Shown: positions 44,601 to 57,246 of the stretch, one piece after another | Numbering within the stretch: the stretch's first letter is position 1 | Layout: each line of letters opens with the position of its first letter | Assembly: GCF_000516985.1 (NCBI RefSeq) | Contig: NW_006917091.1 | Span: 6,278,618-6,342,617, forward strand | Source: Pestalotiopsis fici W106-1 | Taxonomy: Eukaryota > Ascomycota > Sordariomycetes > Amphisphaeriales > Sporocadaceae | Length of the DNA stretch: 64,000 nucleotides | Reading direction: 5' to 3' | The notes under the pieces: generated by a model | Database searches by the model: none | What the model was told of the DNA's origin: nothing | The model's input: only the letters and a program-made list of their open reading frames with translations | Made by a program: the position numbers and the translations under genes

Positions 44601-47600
44601 AGACAACCGACGGTCAAGACGTGAATCAGCATCTTGACATCATCGAGGACATGATACATCTATTGATTGTGCTGCTGAGCGATCGGACATCGTTGATCCC
44701 TACACAGGATAAGCATGAGACTCACTTAATGGCTATGCGCCGAGATGTCACGCATGTTCTCTGCTTCCGGCCCTTGTCTTTCAACGAGATCTGCAGTAAA
44801 CTTCCCGACAGATTCCACGAGCAGGAAGACTTCCAGCAGGTACTCGATGAAGTGGCCACCTACAAAGCACCCGAGGGTGTTTCCGACGTGGGAACGTTTG
44901 AGCTTCGGCCTCATTTGATTGAAGATATCGATCCTTACATTGCCCATTACAACAAAAACCAACGTGAAGAGTCGGAAGCCTCTTATCGCAAGCTCATGGC
45001 CCAGAAGACTGGCCAGCCTCTCGAAGATGTCGTATATGAACCCAAGCTGAAACCCATCAGATCGGGAGCATTCGTTGGCATTGGCAACTTCACCAGCACT
45101 GGCATGTTTGCGCAGATCATTTACTACTGTCTTCTCTATCCACTTGTGGCACAGAAGCTTACCCCCGATGTTCCCTTCACTCGGGTCGAAGCCTTCTTGC
45201 AGGTTGTGTTGCACTTGGTCTTGATCGCAATCGCCGAGGACAGAACCGAAGAGAAGGGTCCCGAAGACAGCTCCTTCGTCTACATTGCTCTCAACACTCA
45301 AGGCCGCAGCAACTTCCTCCAAGATACGCCTGCCGCCAAGACCATTGTGTCGCTATTGGAGTTGATAACGTCAAAGGAGGAATTCAAAGCATGTCATGCC
45401 AAGATTACCTTGATTCTTAAGAGAATGCGGCAAAAGATGCCCTCACACTTTGACTCTGCATATCTTCGTTTGGGCATACCAATTGACAGACTGGATACTG
45501 CTTCTCCAGCCAGTACTCAGAACGCAGATGAAGAGCGAGAGCGTAAGAAGCGGGCGGCGCTCGACCGTCAAGCCAAGGTGATGGCGCAATTCCAACAACA
45601 GCAGAAGAGCTTCTTGGAGATGCAGGGCGACATTGATTGGGGTGATGATGATTTGGAAGATATCGACGACGCGCCACCGTTGGAAGAACAAAAGAACTTT
45701 TGGAGATATCCCCGAGGAACTTGCATCCTTTGTCAAGAAGAGGCGGACGATGGACGCCTATATGGCACATTTGGGTTGTTCCTTGAGAGTCATATCCTTC
45801 GTCAAACGGATTTCCAGGATCCCGACTTTGTTCGCGAAGCCGCCAAGACTCCAGTCAACCTCGACAGGACAGCTGAGCCTGACAGGCCTTTTGGTTTGGC
45901 GCACGAGAACCGCAAGATGGTCCAAAAAGTAAACGCAGCTGGCGAAGTATTCACTGCTGAGAAGCAGGGTATCGGGAAAGGATTCCCTGCAAAGCTGTGT
46001 CGCCAGGGGCCTGTGGCTGTGTCTTGTGGTCATATCATGCACTACAGCTGCTTCGAGACATATATCGAGGCGACCTCACGACGACACGTTCACCAGATTG
46101 CACGTCACCACCCTGAATCTCTGGAGCGAAAGGAATTTGTTTGTCCACTATGCAAAGCTCTAGGCAATGCCTTCTTGCCCATTACCTGGGACGGCAAGGA
46201 GGAATCGTACCCCGGTATCCTGCAGAATCCGGCAGACCTCTCGTCGTTCTTGGAGACGCCGACACAACTTGAACCGTCAGACTTCTACCAGGCTGGGCAG
46301 CAAGCGTTTGCAGATTATGTCAAGGTGAAAATGCCCGAGACACTCAGTGAGGCATCCTCCCAACATGGCGGTTCAGATTCAAGCTGGGATGTCTTTGTTT
46401 CGCAATCAACAGGCATTGGTACCCCATTTAGCGACGCGTTCTCGCCCGTGGCCACACCAGATTCCAGCTTGAGATCTAGGAGCCCCGAGATTCCCCATGA
46501 CAAGGTCCTCAGGCGAGCCTATCACCGTCTGCGAGAAACACTTTCTAGCAACAAGTTGTTGAACAGACTGGATCCGGATGTGAAGAATGAGGATGTCGGC
46601 GGCAACAGGGCCCTAGCGCAGGCTGTGGGTTTCTCGATTTCGGCAACAGAAATCGCCCAGAGGGGCATAGAAGCGCAATATGGAATGACTCTTGTTGAAA
46701 AAGTTCCGGAACAGGGACTGATACAATTGCGGATTCTGTCGGAGACGGTTGCTGCATACATTGCCATTGGCGGGTTGCGATATGGTGGAGAGAGTCGTGT
46801 CAACAGTGAGTATCGGAGAGACGTTGAGCGCCAGATTTGCCAAGTGTTCATCTCGGAATACGAAGGCTACGAGACGAGCAAAGGACGACCGGCGATTGAC
46901 AGCTTTGCGCCTCTCCTGAGTGAGGATCCGTTCATTGTCTTGTGCGAGAGTGTTTTTGGAATTGGCATGTCTCGGTACACGGATATCAATAACCTGGTAA
47001 GGCTGTACTATCTAGCCGAAATTGTGAAGGCGGTCTATCACATTGCGCGGAATATGCCAGTAGGAAAGTGGCTGGAACATATGGTGAACCGGGACCCTGA
47101 GGACAATGCGCTGGCCAATTTTGCCGCCTTCTGCAACACCATCACTTTGACGGGCATCAAATACAGCGGTGAGGTTGGTGAACTTTCCGAGGACCTGCCC
47201 AATCTCGGTTTTGAACAGCCGTGTATGAGCAGCCTCCAGGACTTTTACGCCTTTGTCAAGAAATATGCCCTCGTCTTCCTCCGCAAGACGACCATTCTCT
47301 TGCATGTCCACTATGGCGTCGATTTCAACAGCTATGTGCCGACAGCACCCGAGGAGGACGAACTGTCCCGACTCACAGCCGCTCTGCGTGTCCCGACCTT
47401 TGACGAGATGTGTGCCGCTCTGACACAATTTGCTCCTCAATGCGGATGGCCATCACGCATCGAGTCGACTGTGCAAGGGTGGATCAAGCATCAAGTCTAC
47501 TACCCTCCTCCTGCACCCCCAACCAGAAGGGAAGGCCCCCATGTACTGCCGAGATCTGCGCAGCTCAGTCACCCGGGTATTTTTGAATTGGTCGGTCTGC

Positions 47601-48145
47601 CCAAGAATTACGATACATTGATCGAACAATGTGCACAGCGACGTTGTCCCAGCACTGGCAAAGATCTTGCAGACCCAATCATTTGTCTGTTCTGCGGAGA
47701 TATTTTCTGTGGCCAGACTCTTTGTTGTCTTATGGACTACAAGGAAGACGGGCGAGACGACAAGCCAGCCATGAAGATTGGCGGTGCAAGCCAGCACATG
47801 TTGTTCAAGTAGGTTATCCCAATGCTTGCCAGTAGACGGTTTTTTTTTTTTTTTTTTTTTTTTACTGACTTGATTTCTAGGTGTCAACGCAATATTGGTC
47901 TTTTCATCAATATTCGCAAGTGTTCCATCTTTTACCTGCATCGAGTGAGCGGCTCGTTTAGTAACGCTCCTTACATTGATCGGTACGGCGAAGTCGATGT
48001 AGGTCTCCGGCACGGACGTCTCCTCTACCTGAACCAGAAGCGTTATGATTCCCTGAGAAACATTTGGCTCTCCCATGGTATTCCCAGCTTCATCAGCCGG
48101 AAGCTGGAGGCAGACATTAACAATGGTGGATGGGAAACTATTTGA
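41612..48145 (+). CDS. UBR1: E3 ubiquitin ligase UBR1 (N-recognin)
   Basis: Exons 41612..47808 and 47881..48145 join in frame to give 2153 residues. It recognises N-degrons and ubiquitinates substrates for the proteasome. The UBR box with its Cys/His zinc ligands is at about 88-165 (CGHIFRAGEASYGCRTC ... NSGCCDCGDPEAW). A ClpS-like domain for hydrophobic N-termini follows from about 237 (WAVLLWNDEKHTVDEV). An acidic run and a proline run (PPPPPPPPP) are near 430-490. The RING region spans about 1371-1515 (CILCQEEADD, VSCGHIMHYSCFETYI, FVCPLCKALGN), and the C-terminal autoinhibitory cap has its own Cys/His set (CPSTGKDLADPIICLFCGDIFC ... YLHRVSGSFSNAPYID). The 72 bp intron contains a run of about 24 T. 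Confidence 0.95.
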
Positions 48146-48667
48146 TCCATAGGGGTCAGGATTGGTTCTTTGTGACAAATAGACGATAGGAGTAGACAAG
48201 ACGACTGGAGACATGCAGAGCATATACGGGCATTTCGTTAGACCCTATTCGAGGGCCGAAAAGATGGTCGGCGGATCATGCGAGGTATCAGCCAGCACAG
48301 CATTTGCAATTTTCTGGCCTCTCGTTCATACCTATTTAGCACGCAAGGTTCAATTGTGGTTCAGTACCACGAGGCCACGGGGTTTTAGGTGTATTCGGGT
48401 AGCTGTCATGACTTACAATATATAGATGCCTGATGCCTAGTCCTGATGAATATTTCGATTGTTGAAATGGGAAGCAGCTCAAATATGTAACCATGAGCAA
48501 TGCCATGTGACCAGATGGAATCAAATGATCAAGATGGATACGGCAAAGTGAATTTCAATACAATACGCGTGTCTTGGGTATATACTAAAGATAAAATCAT
48601 GTACGTAATCCTGGTATCAGTGCTTGTTCATTATAAAAGTTTCCACCTGGAATCAGTGCCACCAGCG
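48146..48667. other. Convergent intergenic spacer
   Basis: 522 bp between the 3' ends of UBR1 and ISC1. AT-rich, no gene seen. Confidence 0.5.
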
Positions 48668-50449
48668 TTACGACTTGTCCCTACTACCCTCTCGACTAGT
48701 CCTCGGCGGCAGCGGGTCCTCCTCATGGTGATGCGCAGCAGGCGATGCGCCCCTTGCTCCACGCTCGGCCGCCACGGCATAGGTGCGCACGTTTTCAATC
48801 TCCCACTCAAACTCCTTGAGGGCGCGCATCTCGGAGCCGACAAAGAGGAGGGCAATCAGGCCGTCGACGACGCCGACGGCCAGGCCGAGGCTGGACAGCA
48901 CCATGAGGATAAAGGCGACATAGTGCGGCGTCCACCACACGCCAATGTAGCAGATGATGGTGACGATGAGCCATGTGCCAAAGTGGATGCCGCGCCAGCG
49001 CCGCTGGAACCGCTCCCGGGCCATGTAGGCGCGAATCTCCTCGAGGATCTCGTCGTAGGTGCGCGCGGGGAGGTAGGCGACGGGCTGTGCGGCGGCGGCC
49101 AGCTGCGCCGCGTACGACGACTGCAGTTGCGCGTGGGGGCTTTCGTTCTTGGTCTGCGGCAGATGCGTCTCGGAAGTCGAGGGGGACTGTAGGTAGACAC
49201 CATTCTCCAAGTCTGCGTTTGGTATCTCGGTCGCTTTGGTTTCGGCCAGGGATACGGCGGCACCCCCGGGAGGTCGAGGCAAAAGGTTTTGTCCGTATTG
49301 CGCAGATCGGCCCTGATACTGATATTGATCGCCCATGGGAGAAGACGGCACGGTGGGGTTCTCGCGGTGCAAAACAAGTGTCGCCTCGACGGAGAAATGG
49401 TCCGAAAGGCTGCAGCCAAGTTCTGGATGCCGGCCCATCATGCCGACTCGAGCGTCATGGACGACCCAAGCAGCCCGGTCAGCATCCTCATTTTCAGCAA
49501 GGCCCGACGACGCAAAAATATAGTCGATGCGCTGGCCTCTGGGGTCGAGGGTATCCGGAGATATCTGGGGCCAGTCATTTTCGCGGCCTTTGCCAAGGAG
49601 TCTTTGCTGTGCCTTGGGCCATCTCCATGTGTTGTATATGGTATTACTCGTGGCGCCGTTTTCATTAATATTGTATTCTACTGTTGGAACAGGTCGCCGC
49701 CGGGCACGTTCTGACTCGTCATCGGCTGAACCCACGGATGAATCAGGGTGAAGGACCCTCCAAACGTCCTTTACGGTAGAGTGGGAAGTGATGATACGAT
49801 GCATGAGGGACATGGGTGTATCGTTGAAATCCCCCAGTGCCAGGACTAGATGACCACGAGCAGCAGCCCCGCGCAAAAGCTTGGATAGTTCCCAGGCTTG
49901 AGAAAGTCGATGGGCGGTATATGTACACTTGGTTCCATGTTCATAGCTGGGATGAGTCTAGGACGTCTATCGTTAATACTTGTGTTGTGTATATAATGGT
50001 CCTTCTTTCGGCCGACTTACATGAGTATTGAAGACTTCAACCACATCTCTCGGACCAGTCCCGTACCGAATTTTGGCACAGGCGACTCCCTTTCCGACAA
50101 ACCAGTCTCCGCGGAAGAAGGCAGTCGGGCGTCCGTTCAAGGGATACTGGTGCATGGAGCTCTCCTCTATCGGCCATTTGGAGAGGATAGCGAGACCGCC
50201 TCCAAACGCTCCGCTATGGTAGAATTTGCCATATGGCAATATGAAGCGGGTGGCCCGGCGAATGGCCAGGTAATCTTCCTGAGTCCAACATTCCTGCAAA
50301 GCTACAATGTGCGGTGTAGGTGTCGTGGAGCCAATGGTGTGGCCTATGACCTGGAGTCTGGCGGCGCGCTGAGCAGAGAGATGCAAGAGACCCCAGCAAT
50401 TCAAGGTCAATATGTTGAGCTCGGTGAGCTCTGTAGGGAGGTCATCCAT
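48668..50449 (-). CDS. ISC1: Inositol phosphosphingolipid phospholipase C (neutral sphingomyelinase family)
   Basis: Exons 50021..50449 and 48668..49957 join in phase 0 across a 63 bp intron to give 572 residues. It cleaves inositol phosphosphingolipids to ceramide. The DNase-I-like phosphodiesterase core shows ILTLNCWGL, the metal-binding glutamate in VALQECW, VEVFNTHTHP, LALGDFNDTPMS and the catalytic SDHFSVEAT. Two adjacent membrane helices near the C-terminus (GTWLIVTIICYIGVWW and VAFILMVLSSLGLAVGVVDG) match the tail anchors of yeast Isc1, which sits in ER and mitochondria. A Gln/Pro-rich linker separates core and helices. The intron acceptor was chosen to restore NTH-THPSYE. Confidence 0.9.
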
Positions 50450-51035
50450 TTGTGTTGTGCCGTATTTTTATCTATTTGGTTGTTGCAGGGAGTATGAATG
50501 GTATGTTGAAGACTTCTGTCTATGAAAGAGGAAGCAAGATGAGTAAGAAAAAAAAGATTAAAAAAAGATCAAAGCCGTATATAGGCACCAAGGTAAGAGC
50601 AGATTGAAATTGATACAACGAACGACAATAATTCACAAAAGGAAATAATAATGGGAATTCTCTACCTTATCCATGCCACTACCAAGTTAGTGATGTCCGC
50701 CTAAGCTTCGGGGCGTTGCTGATTCCGGCAGTCCTGCCGAGCTACCCGCCAGCTACCTCACAGTGCTACAGAGCACAACGTACCGGAGGCCGTGTAGTTT
50801 GTAGAAAATATCAGGTAGCGTGGGAGGATCAGCAGCTATTCTAGCAGATCTGGATCAAAGGGATCGAAGTGCAGAATTTGCTGGAAATGACATGTCCGTA
50901 CATATTTTATGCGCGGTTACCACCCACTCATTCACCCAAGTCACTCAAACAAATTGATTGCTGTCTGCCAGTGACAGGGACCCGGAAGAAGAGGAAATGA
51001 GCCAATGCAGGGGTCGGGAATAGCCTCCGCAGATA
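50450..51035. other. ISC1 upstream region
   Basis: 586 bp upstream of ISC1; presumably its promoter. No gene seen. Confidence 0.45.
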
Positions 51036-51560
51036 TCACCTGCCATCCATGGCGACGGTAAAGGAATGCTCTGAGAGCCTCGCCACTTGAATAGGGTTGA
51101 GGGGGCGGAAGAAGGGGGCCAGAAGGAAGAGCTGGGAGGATGCTTTGCCGAGAGACTTTACGAGAATCTGTGACCTGATCCTCTCAAAGAGGAAGAAGGG
51201 CGGCGTCTGGGGATGTGACGAGCTTTCCAATCCGGTGCTTCTTTAACACGGTAATGCCAAGGCGTGTCGACAACTCCAGCATCGGACCTCGAGAAGGTTG
51301 AGCTCCAGCTCCCTCGACTTGACGTGCTTGCTGCTTGTCCCCACTGATAGGGTGCCCACCTGTACCAAGGTATTCCGCACAGAGAATGGAGCTGCTGTGC
51401 TGACGATGATCTCCAGCTCCACTTGGAGGTTCACGAGGGTGACCTGAAGGAACGATGGTACATTCTTGTCCGACACAAGCAGCTCGACGGTTCGGGGGAG
51501 GTGGATTCAAAGGAGCTCCTGTATGCACAATCCTCAATTGATGTAGAACTCCTGGTCTCT
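51036..51560 (-). pseudogene. Possible decayed asparaginyl-tRNA synthetase relic
   Basis: On the minus strand, pieces in different frames resemble consecutive parts of an organellar-type AsnRS. One frame (51243-51476) gives NVPSFLQVTLVNLQVE ... LVQVGTLSVGTSS ... SRELELNLLEV, like the anticodon-binding OB-fold stretch that ends in a conserved G-T-L ... H-E-L. The next piece, in another frame (51230 downward), gives HPQTPPFFLFERIRSQIL, like the family segment HLRPRTPFxSLxxRLRSxIL that opens the catalytic domain. The frames cannot be joined without shifts, there is no continuous gene, and the class II catalytic motifs 2 and 3 are absent. Third-position GC in the first piece looks coding-like. 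Similarity is from memory of the family only. Confidence 0.35.
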
Positions 51561-52208
51561 GCAGCAGCAATCATCAACAGGTATACCAAGATATCAAGCT
51601 GCAAGATTCAGGGTTCTTGAAATGCAGGTGAAATATGCGGTTGTGTCCGCGAATCCTTAGAGTCTGCAGTTCAACAGGTACGTACCACCTGTCTACCGTT
51701 GTTTTAGTGCAATTACAGGGGTTACCTCTTGACGGGAATCCACTCTGTCAAGGAATTACCGAACTCCAGGGCGTTTGTTCATGCACTAAAGCCATTCCAG
51801 CTTAGAACAAACATGTGCTGACCTTCAGCCTTGTCGCAACATTTCCATTCCCAACCCCACAGTCCCGAGGCTGCGAATGGAATTATTTCTCCCAAGAAGT
51901 GTTGCACATGAATTAAGCAATCGACGACACCAATGCCTGGGAATTCCCTTTGATCGATGGCTCTCTCCCCAGCCTGATTAGCAAATCACACGCCATCTTT
52001 CACCCGCCAACGCGATTGAAATTCCCGAAATCCCTACGACCCTCGTTCCCCAACACCACGAAGCTACCCACATCCTGACGCCGCGGCTACCAAGTCACGA
52101 CTCTTGGTTGCGCCATCACATCTCAAGACCCCAATCCGTCTCGCCTACACTCAGAAACCATCCTTGGCCAATGCGTGCATCATAGCATCGACTTTGCCGA
52201 CATAACCA
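51561..52208. other. SWD3 upstream region
   Basis: 648 bp upstream of SWD3. The last 250 bp is C/A-rich and pyrimidine-biased, as in fungal leaders. No gene seen. Confidence 0.45.
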
Positions 52209-53932
52209 ATGTCAGACACGGAGCCAACCAGCGAGGCGCCAGCCGCCCAACCCCGGTCCAAGCGACGCAGAGCTCACAATGATGAGGATGAGGCCGCCAG
52301 CGGCGACGACAAGAGATCTTTAAAGGTTCCCATGCGCGCGCGCAAGCCAAAGGAAAGCCGGAGCCCAAGCCACGCCACCGACCATGACGATAACAAAGAT
52401 GACGACAAGGAAGAGAAGGCCGATGGCTACTACACGGATCGTAGCACATCGCGGAGTCGGTCGCGCTCCCAGTCCAGCACCAGGTCGTCTCGAAGGTCCA
52501 GATCAGGGACGCGCTCAAGGTCAGAATCAAGATCAAGATCGCGATCCCGCTCCGAAGAGTCCAGGTCGAGGTCACAGTCGCAATCGGATTCCCGGTCCGT
52601 CTCTCGCTCCCCTTCTCCCGTGTCGGCATCTGGGGAGCCCACACCGCTCGAAACACCACATAACGAGGCCGGTACGGCCACGCCGGCAGAAGTGCCAGAA
52701 GAAGAAGACAATCAGAAGCGCGTCAAGCCCAATTTCAAGCCACGCCTGGTGCTAGGGGGCCACCAGAAGCCCATATCGCAAGTGCGCATATCGCCCGACG
52801 GTCGGTGGATAGCGTCGGCGTCGGCAGACGGCACCATCAAGATCTGGGAGGCCGCAACGGGGCGACACATGGATACGCTGGTGGGACACATGGCGGGTGT
52901 ATCAACGGTGGCCTGGTCGCCCGACTCCAAGGTGCTCGCATCAGGGTCCGACGACAAGGCCATCCGGCTGTGGGACCGGGTGACGGGCCGGCCCAAGCGG
53001 GCGCGGCCCCTGCTTGGACATCACAACTACGTCTACTGTCTGGCCTTTTCGCCCAAGGGCAACATTCTCGCCAGCGGCAGCTATGATGAGGCCGTGTTCC
53101 TCTGGGACGTGAGGGCTGGTAGGCTAATGAGGAGTCTTCCGGCCCACAGCGATCCGGTCAGCGGTATAGACTTTAGTGTCGACGGGACATTGGTCGTCAG
53201 TTGCAGTACCGATGGATTAACGTTAGTATCCTTTTCCTGTTTCTTTTCTCCCTTGCTCATCTTTTGCACATGTTCTTACTCATCTTTTTCTGCAGCCGAA
53301 TCTGGGATACACTCTCTGGCCAGTGCCTCCGCACCATGGTGCACGAGGACAACCCTCCCGTAACCTCGGTCTGCTTTGCTCCCAATGGGCGCTACGTGCT
53401 CGCCTTCAGCATGGACTCGTGTCTGCGCCTCTGGGACTATGTCTCGGGCTCGGTAAAGAAGACGTATCAAGGCCACACCAACAAGGGGTTCAGCATTGGC
53501 GGCTGTTTCGGCTCCATTGACGACAATGGTAGCAGTAACGGCAGTAGCAGCAGCGACGAAAACAGCAATAGCAATATTAATAATAATAATCACAGCAGCA
53601 GCAGCAAGACGGCCTTTATTGCCGCCGCCAGCGAGGACGGCGATATTGTCCTCTGGGACGTCAAGACCAAGGAGATTGTCCAGCGCATCGAAGGCGCCCA
53701 CGACGGCGTCTGCTTTTGGGTCGATGTCAATGGCGATACCATGGTAAGCTGTGGCCAGGATGGCAAGATAAAAGTGCTACGACACCAAGCGCCCGAAGCA
53801 TTGTCGAATGGGGTCGATGAGCCAATGGTTGATTCTGATGGTGCTGCTGCCGCCACGCCGGCTGTGAATGGGGACCAGGAAAAGTCGGGCGAGACTCCGG
53901 CGCAAGATGTTGAGATAAAAGACGAGGAATGA
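52209..53932 (+). CDS. SWD3: WD40 COMPASS subunit SWD3/WDR5-like with RS-rich N-terminus
   Basis: Exons 52209..53221 and 53296..53932 join in frame across a 74 bp intron to give 549 residues. WDR5/Swd3 is a core of the Set1/COMPASS histone H3K4 methyltransferase. Seven WD-type repeats start near residue 178 (LGGHQKPISQVRISPDGRWIASASADGTIKIWE, then further GH...IRLWD-type blades). Two features go beyond the minimal protein: an N-terminal extension with an arginine/serine-dipeptide stretch at about 78-140 that resembles SR proteins, and an Asn/Ser-rich insertion between the last two blades (NGSSNGSSSSDENSNSNINN), encoded by AGC/AAT-type microsatellite DNA. The tail is acidic. WDR5-like is the best call; another nuclear WD40 protein is possible. 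Confidence 0.85.
53519..53612 (+). repeat. Coding trinucleotide microsatellite in SWD3
   Basis: Interrupted AGC/AAC/AAT repeats, including a TAATAATAATAAT run near 53578-53590 and CAGCAGCAGCAGCA near 53593-53606. It is translated into the Ser/Asn insertion between WD blades, so length variation would change only a surface loop. Confidence 0.7.
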
Positions 53933-54311
53933 AGCATGTTCCAACCGGCAATCATATACCAAATCAAGTGAGATAGCTTCTTTGCAAGCCATATGAATCT
54001 ATGCCATACGTATAATGCTACACAATCACATTGCAAACTTAACATTGACTTGCGAAACCACTCAGGGATGTTCGCGTGGAAATCTGTTTTCGTAGACCGG
54101 CATCAACTTGTGTGATTGTTGCAAGAGACATAGATCATAGGCATAAGGTCTATTGAATACTACCTAGCAATGCTCTTCTCCACCATAAAAGCCCATCTTC
54201 CTGTCTAGCAATGATTGTTTTGCAGAAATTTGTACAGAATTCGAAGCTCCAAATTCGTCACCATCGCTTCATTTGACACGCAGCAAAGGAGCTTCGATCC
54301 CAACCACGAAA
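53933..54311. other. Convergent intergenic spacer
   Basis: 379 bp between the 3' ends of SWD3 and the kinase gene. No gene seen. Confidence 0.5.
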
Positions 54312-57246
54312 CTAACCTCCAATCCTGATCTGGCCACCATACCGGGCTCTGTGCGCAGCTATACTTTCACTCTCTCTTTGGCCATTCGTGTTCACTTCTT
54401 CTGAGGGATTTCCTGTTCCTTCTGTCTTGATGGATTCAATGGTTTCTGATAGAAAATTTCTCGCCTCCATTCTCGTCCATGTGTAGCCCAAGAAAGCACT
54501 TTGCTTTCGAATCTCCAGTACTACACCTTTTGTTTGGCGGTCCCTCAATAACCGGTCACGGGGCCGCTTGCGCTCCTTCTTTCCAAAGTTGCGCACAAAC
54601 AGCTTGAGCCTCTCGACCTCGTTTGAGTCGGGCGACATGTGCTCAATCTCACGATGAATGCGTTTGAGGCGTATCGAATCATACGGCGAAGCCACAAACT
54701 GCGACATGACTGTTCGAATCGGCTTGGGCCAAGTTGCGAGTGTTGCGTGCATCTCTGCCATCTTTCGTGGGCTGTGGCGAGGCAGAGACACGGGCAAGGC
54801 AGCAGCGTGAATGTATGGGGCCGCTGCCACATCTCTAGTACTAGGGGGAGTCATGGGAAGGCTTTCCAATGCCATGCCATCCACTGGCGACGGATAGAAT
54901 TGTGCTTCGATATCCGTATCAGTATCCGGTTGTGACTCGGACCAATCCGATATTGGTTCGTCCTCCTCAAAATAATGCGCATCCTCTATGTTGGAAAGTC
55001 GAGGCACAAAGGGTGGAGGTATCAGATGAAGACAATCCCAGGGAATGTCGCGGAACCACCTGTGTGCTTTTATGTCCTCAGCATCGTACGGATGAACAGC
55101 GCGGCCCATCATGTCATGTCGCCGACGCCTGGGAGACCGGAATGTCGGCGATTGATGTTGTTCTTGATCATTGATTTGGTAGCGTTTGGAACATAACCGG
55201 CTTTCCTTTTCGCAAATCAGCCAGCTCATGAGCTCCATGCAGCGATTTGAGATCAATGGTCGCGCCGGGAAAGCAAACGTCTGCTTGTGGTTCACGATAT
55301 TGCGCTTGGTCTCCTGCCGGCCACCTGCTTCGGAAAGAAAAGGTGTATGTCCGTACAGGCACTCATACAGGATAATACCGAGACTCCACCAGTCGCATCT
55401 CGCGTCATATACCCCTTCACGGATCACTTCGGGGGCCATGTACTGGCTTGTTCCGACCACTGATCGGGCAGCGGTGCGATTCCCACAACGGTTGCGCCAT
55501 TCGAGAAGAGGTTCCCAGTCAGCACTGACTGATGCCATGTGTCCATCCTTGCGTTCGTGCTTTCTCATGCCCTTAGCTACATTTCGAGTCCACTTCATGG
55601 TGCCCCCAAACCCTTCAGATCGATCCTGGGCATCACCTTCAACGGAAAGACCCAATTTGTGGACAAGACTGTATCTGTGGGTATGGTAGTAGCTTGTGTC
55701 GTGTGACCAATGGCCATCAAAGGCCAGCCCGAAGTCCGAGATCTTGAGATGGCCGGAAGCAGACACTAGAAAGTTGTCAGGCTTGATGTCTCGATGAATG
55801 AAGCCAAGGCCATGTGCTTCCTCAATGCACAGTATCATTTCCGCTATGTAGAACTTGGTTACTGGCTCACTGAGTATGTTCTCTCGTATCAAGAGGCCAA
55901 GAAAGTCGCCACCTGGCATGTATTCCATGACAAGATACAAATTGGCAGGGTCTTGGAAGCTGGCGACCAATGGTACAATCCTAGACGTACAAAATATCAG
56001 CTTTGATTATATTATCATGGACAGCGTCTTACCAATTTGATCCATCGGATGACACCAGAAAATCCCTCTCTGCCCTCAGATGGCCTTCTTGACTGGTGCG
56101 TATCATTGCAGATTTCCTGATCACCTTCATGGCAAACACAGACGGTCGTCCTTCGGGAGTTTTGGGTTCATCTGAGGTTTTCTCTCGTACAAGCCTTACA
56201 ACCCCAAAGCTCCCTTTACCCAGAATCTTGAGAACCTCGTATCTGTTATCAAACTTTCCTCTTAGACCCATCATTGTCGGCACAAAACTCCTCGATCTGA
56301 TGAGTCGAGTCTCTCGGAGATGATTTGTCTCTCTCCGGTAAAACTCTGCGTGTCTGGCATGTTTCCCCTGAGGCGACAGGTCGCTGCGGTATAGCTGGGC
56401 TCTGAGATATTGTAGTCGCAGAGCCCTGGGACTCGGCTTGGAAAGATTTTCGTTGTAGTAGGTCTCGAGATAAATCTTTGCCGCGGCAGCCTTTTCAACC
56501 GTCCTGATGGTGGGGGCCCAATGATCCAACACTGTCTCTGCAATAGGTTCCAAAGGTGAATCTCTGGAGTCTATTTCGGGTTCTTTGCTGCGTCGAATTA
56601 CACTTGGAGTTGACTTTAGCTTCTTGTCCCCAGAATGAGTTTTGCTGCTTGACTTTGAGAACTTTGAATCGCAAGATGTTATAGGAGTTGTGTTGTTGTC
56701 ACTGGCCAGTGCCGATAATGGGCCACTTGACGTTGTATTACTATTGCTGGTGCTATTGGATACTAGTGCATCTTGCAATTGGCTCTCAGAGTCTGATATG
56801 AGTGATTGAAGCTGGCTGAGAGAAGGGGCGGATGGTCTTGATTTGGGCCTTCGTCGAACAATTGTCTGATGAGGACTGAAGGGACTTCGCAGAGCTGACA
56901 ACGAGAATACCCTTTTTAAAGAACGACGTTCGCCGCCATTCTGCAAAGAGGTACCCGCAGCATCAGTAGTAGCCGTATCCCTAAAAGATCCAGATGCGGC
57001 TGGGAGTTGTTAGTCACTCTCAACTCTGAGGCTCAAGGATCTCAAGAGCTTCAAAGGTAGCATACCACTATTTGTAAGCGAGCGCAGAGCAGTCAGCATT
57101 CGTGAGCTCTGGCGTCTCAATTTTCGAGGTCGCTCATTAGACGCTCTCGGTGACTCTGGAGGCGGTGTTTGGAGAAGTGCTGCATCTGGGGTCGTGTAAG
57201 TCTGGGGAGAGGCAGGCGCCCTTCCTTCGTTCACAGGCCTCTTCAT
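54312..57246 (-). CDS. NDR/DBF2-family AGC serine/threonine kinase
   Basis: Exons 57066..57246, 56033..56999 and 54312..55980 join in frame to give 938 residues. The N-terminal 240 residues are Ser-rich and basic. A helical segment before the kinase (KAAAAKIYLETYYNENL ... AEFYRRETNHLRETRLIRS) resembles the MOB-binding region of NDR kinases. The kinase domain starts near 320: GKGSFGVV, AMKVIRK, HRDIKPDN near 443, DFG, then a long activation-segment insert typical of NDR/LATS, and GTSQYMAPEVI. An extra insert with a basic RSPRRRRHD run lies before the HRWFRDIPWD motif. The C-terminal extension lacks a clear hydrophobic motif. NDR kinases control septation, polarity or mitotic exit. It looks closer to DBF2-like proteins than to Cot-1, with moderate certainty. 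Confidence 0.82.

Noticed and set aside
49017..49876. Long plus- and minus-strand frames overlapping ISC1
   Set aside because: They are antisense or shifted shadows of the GC-rich ISC1 coding sequence with Arg/Pro/Ser-biased composition.
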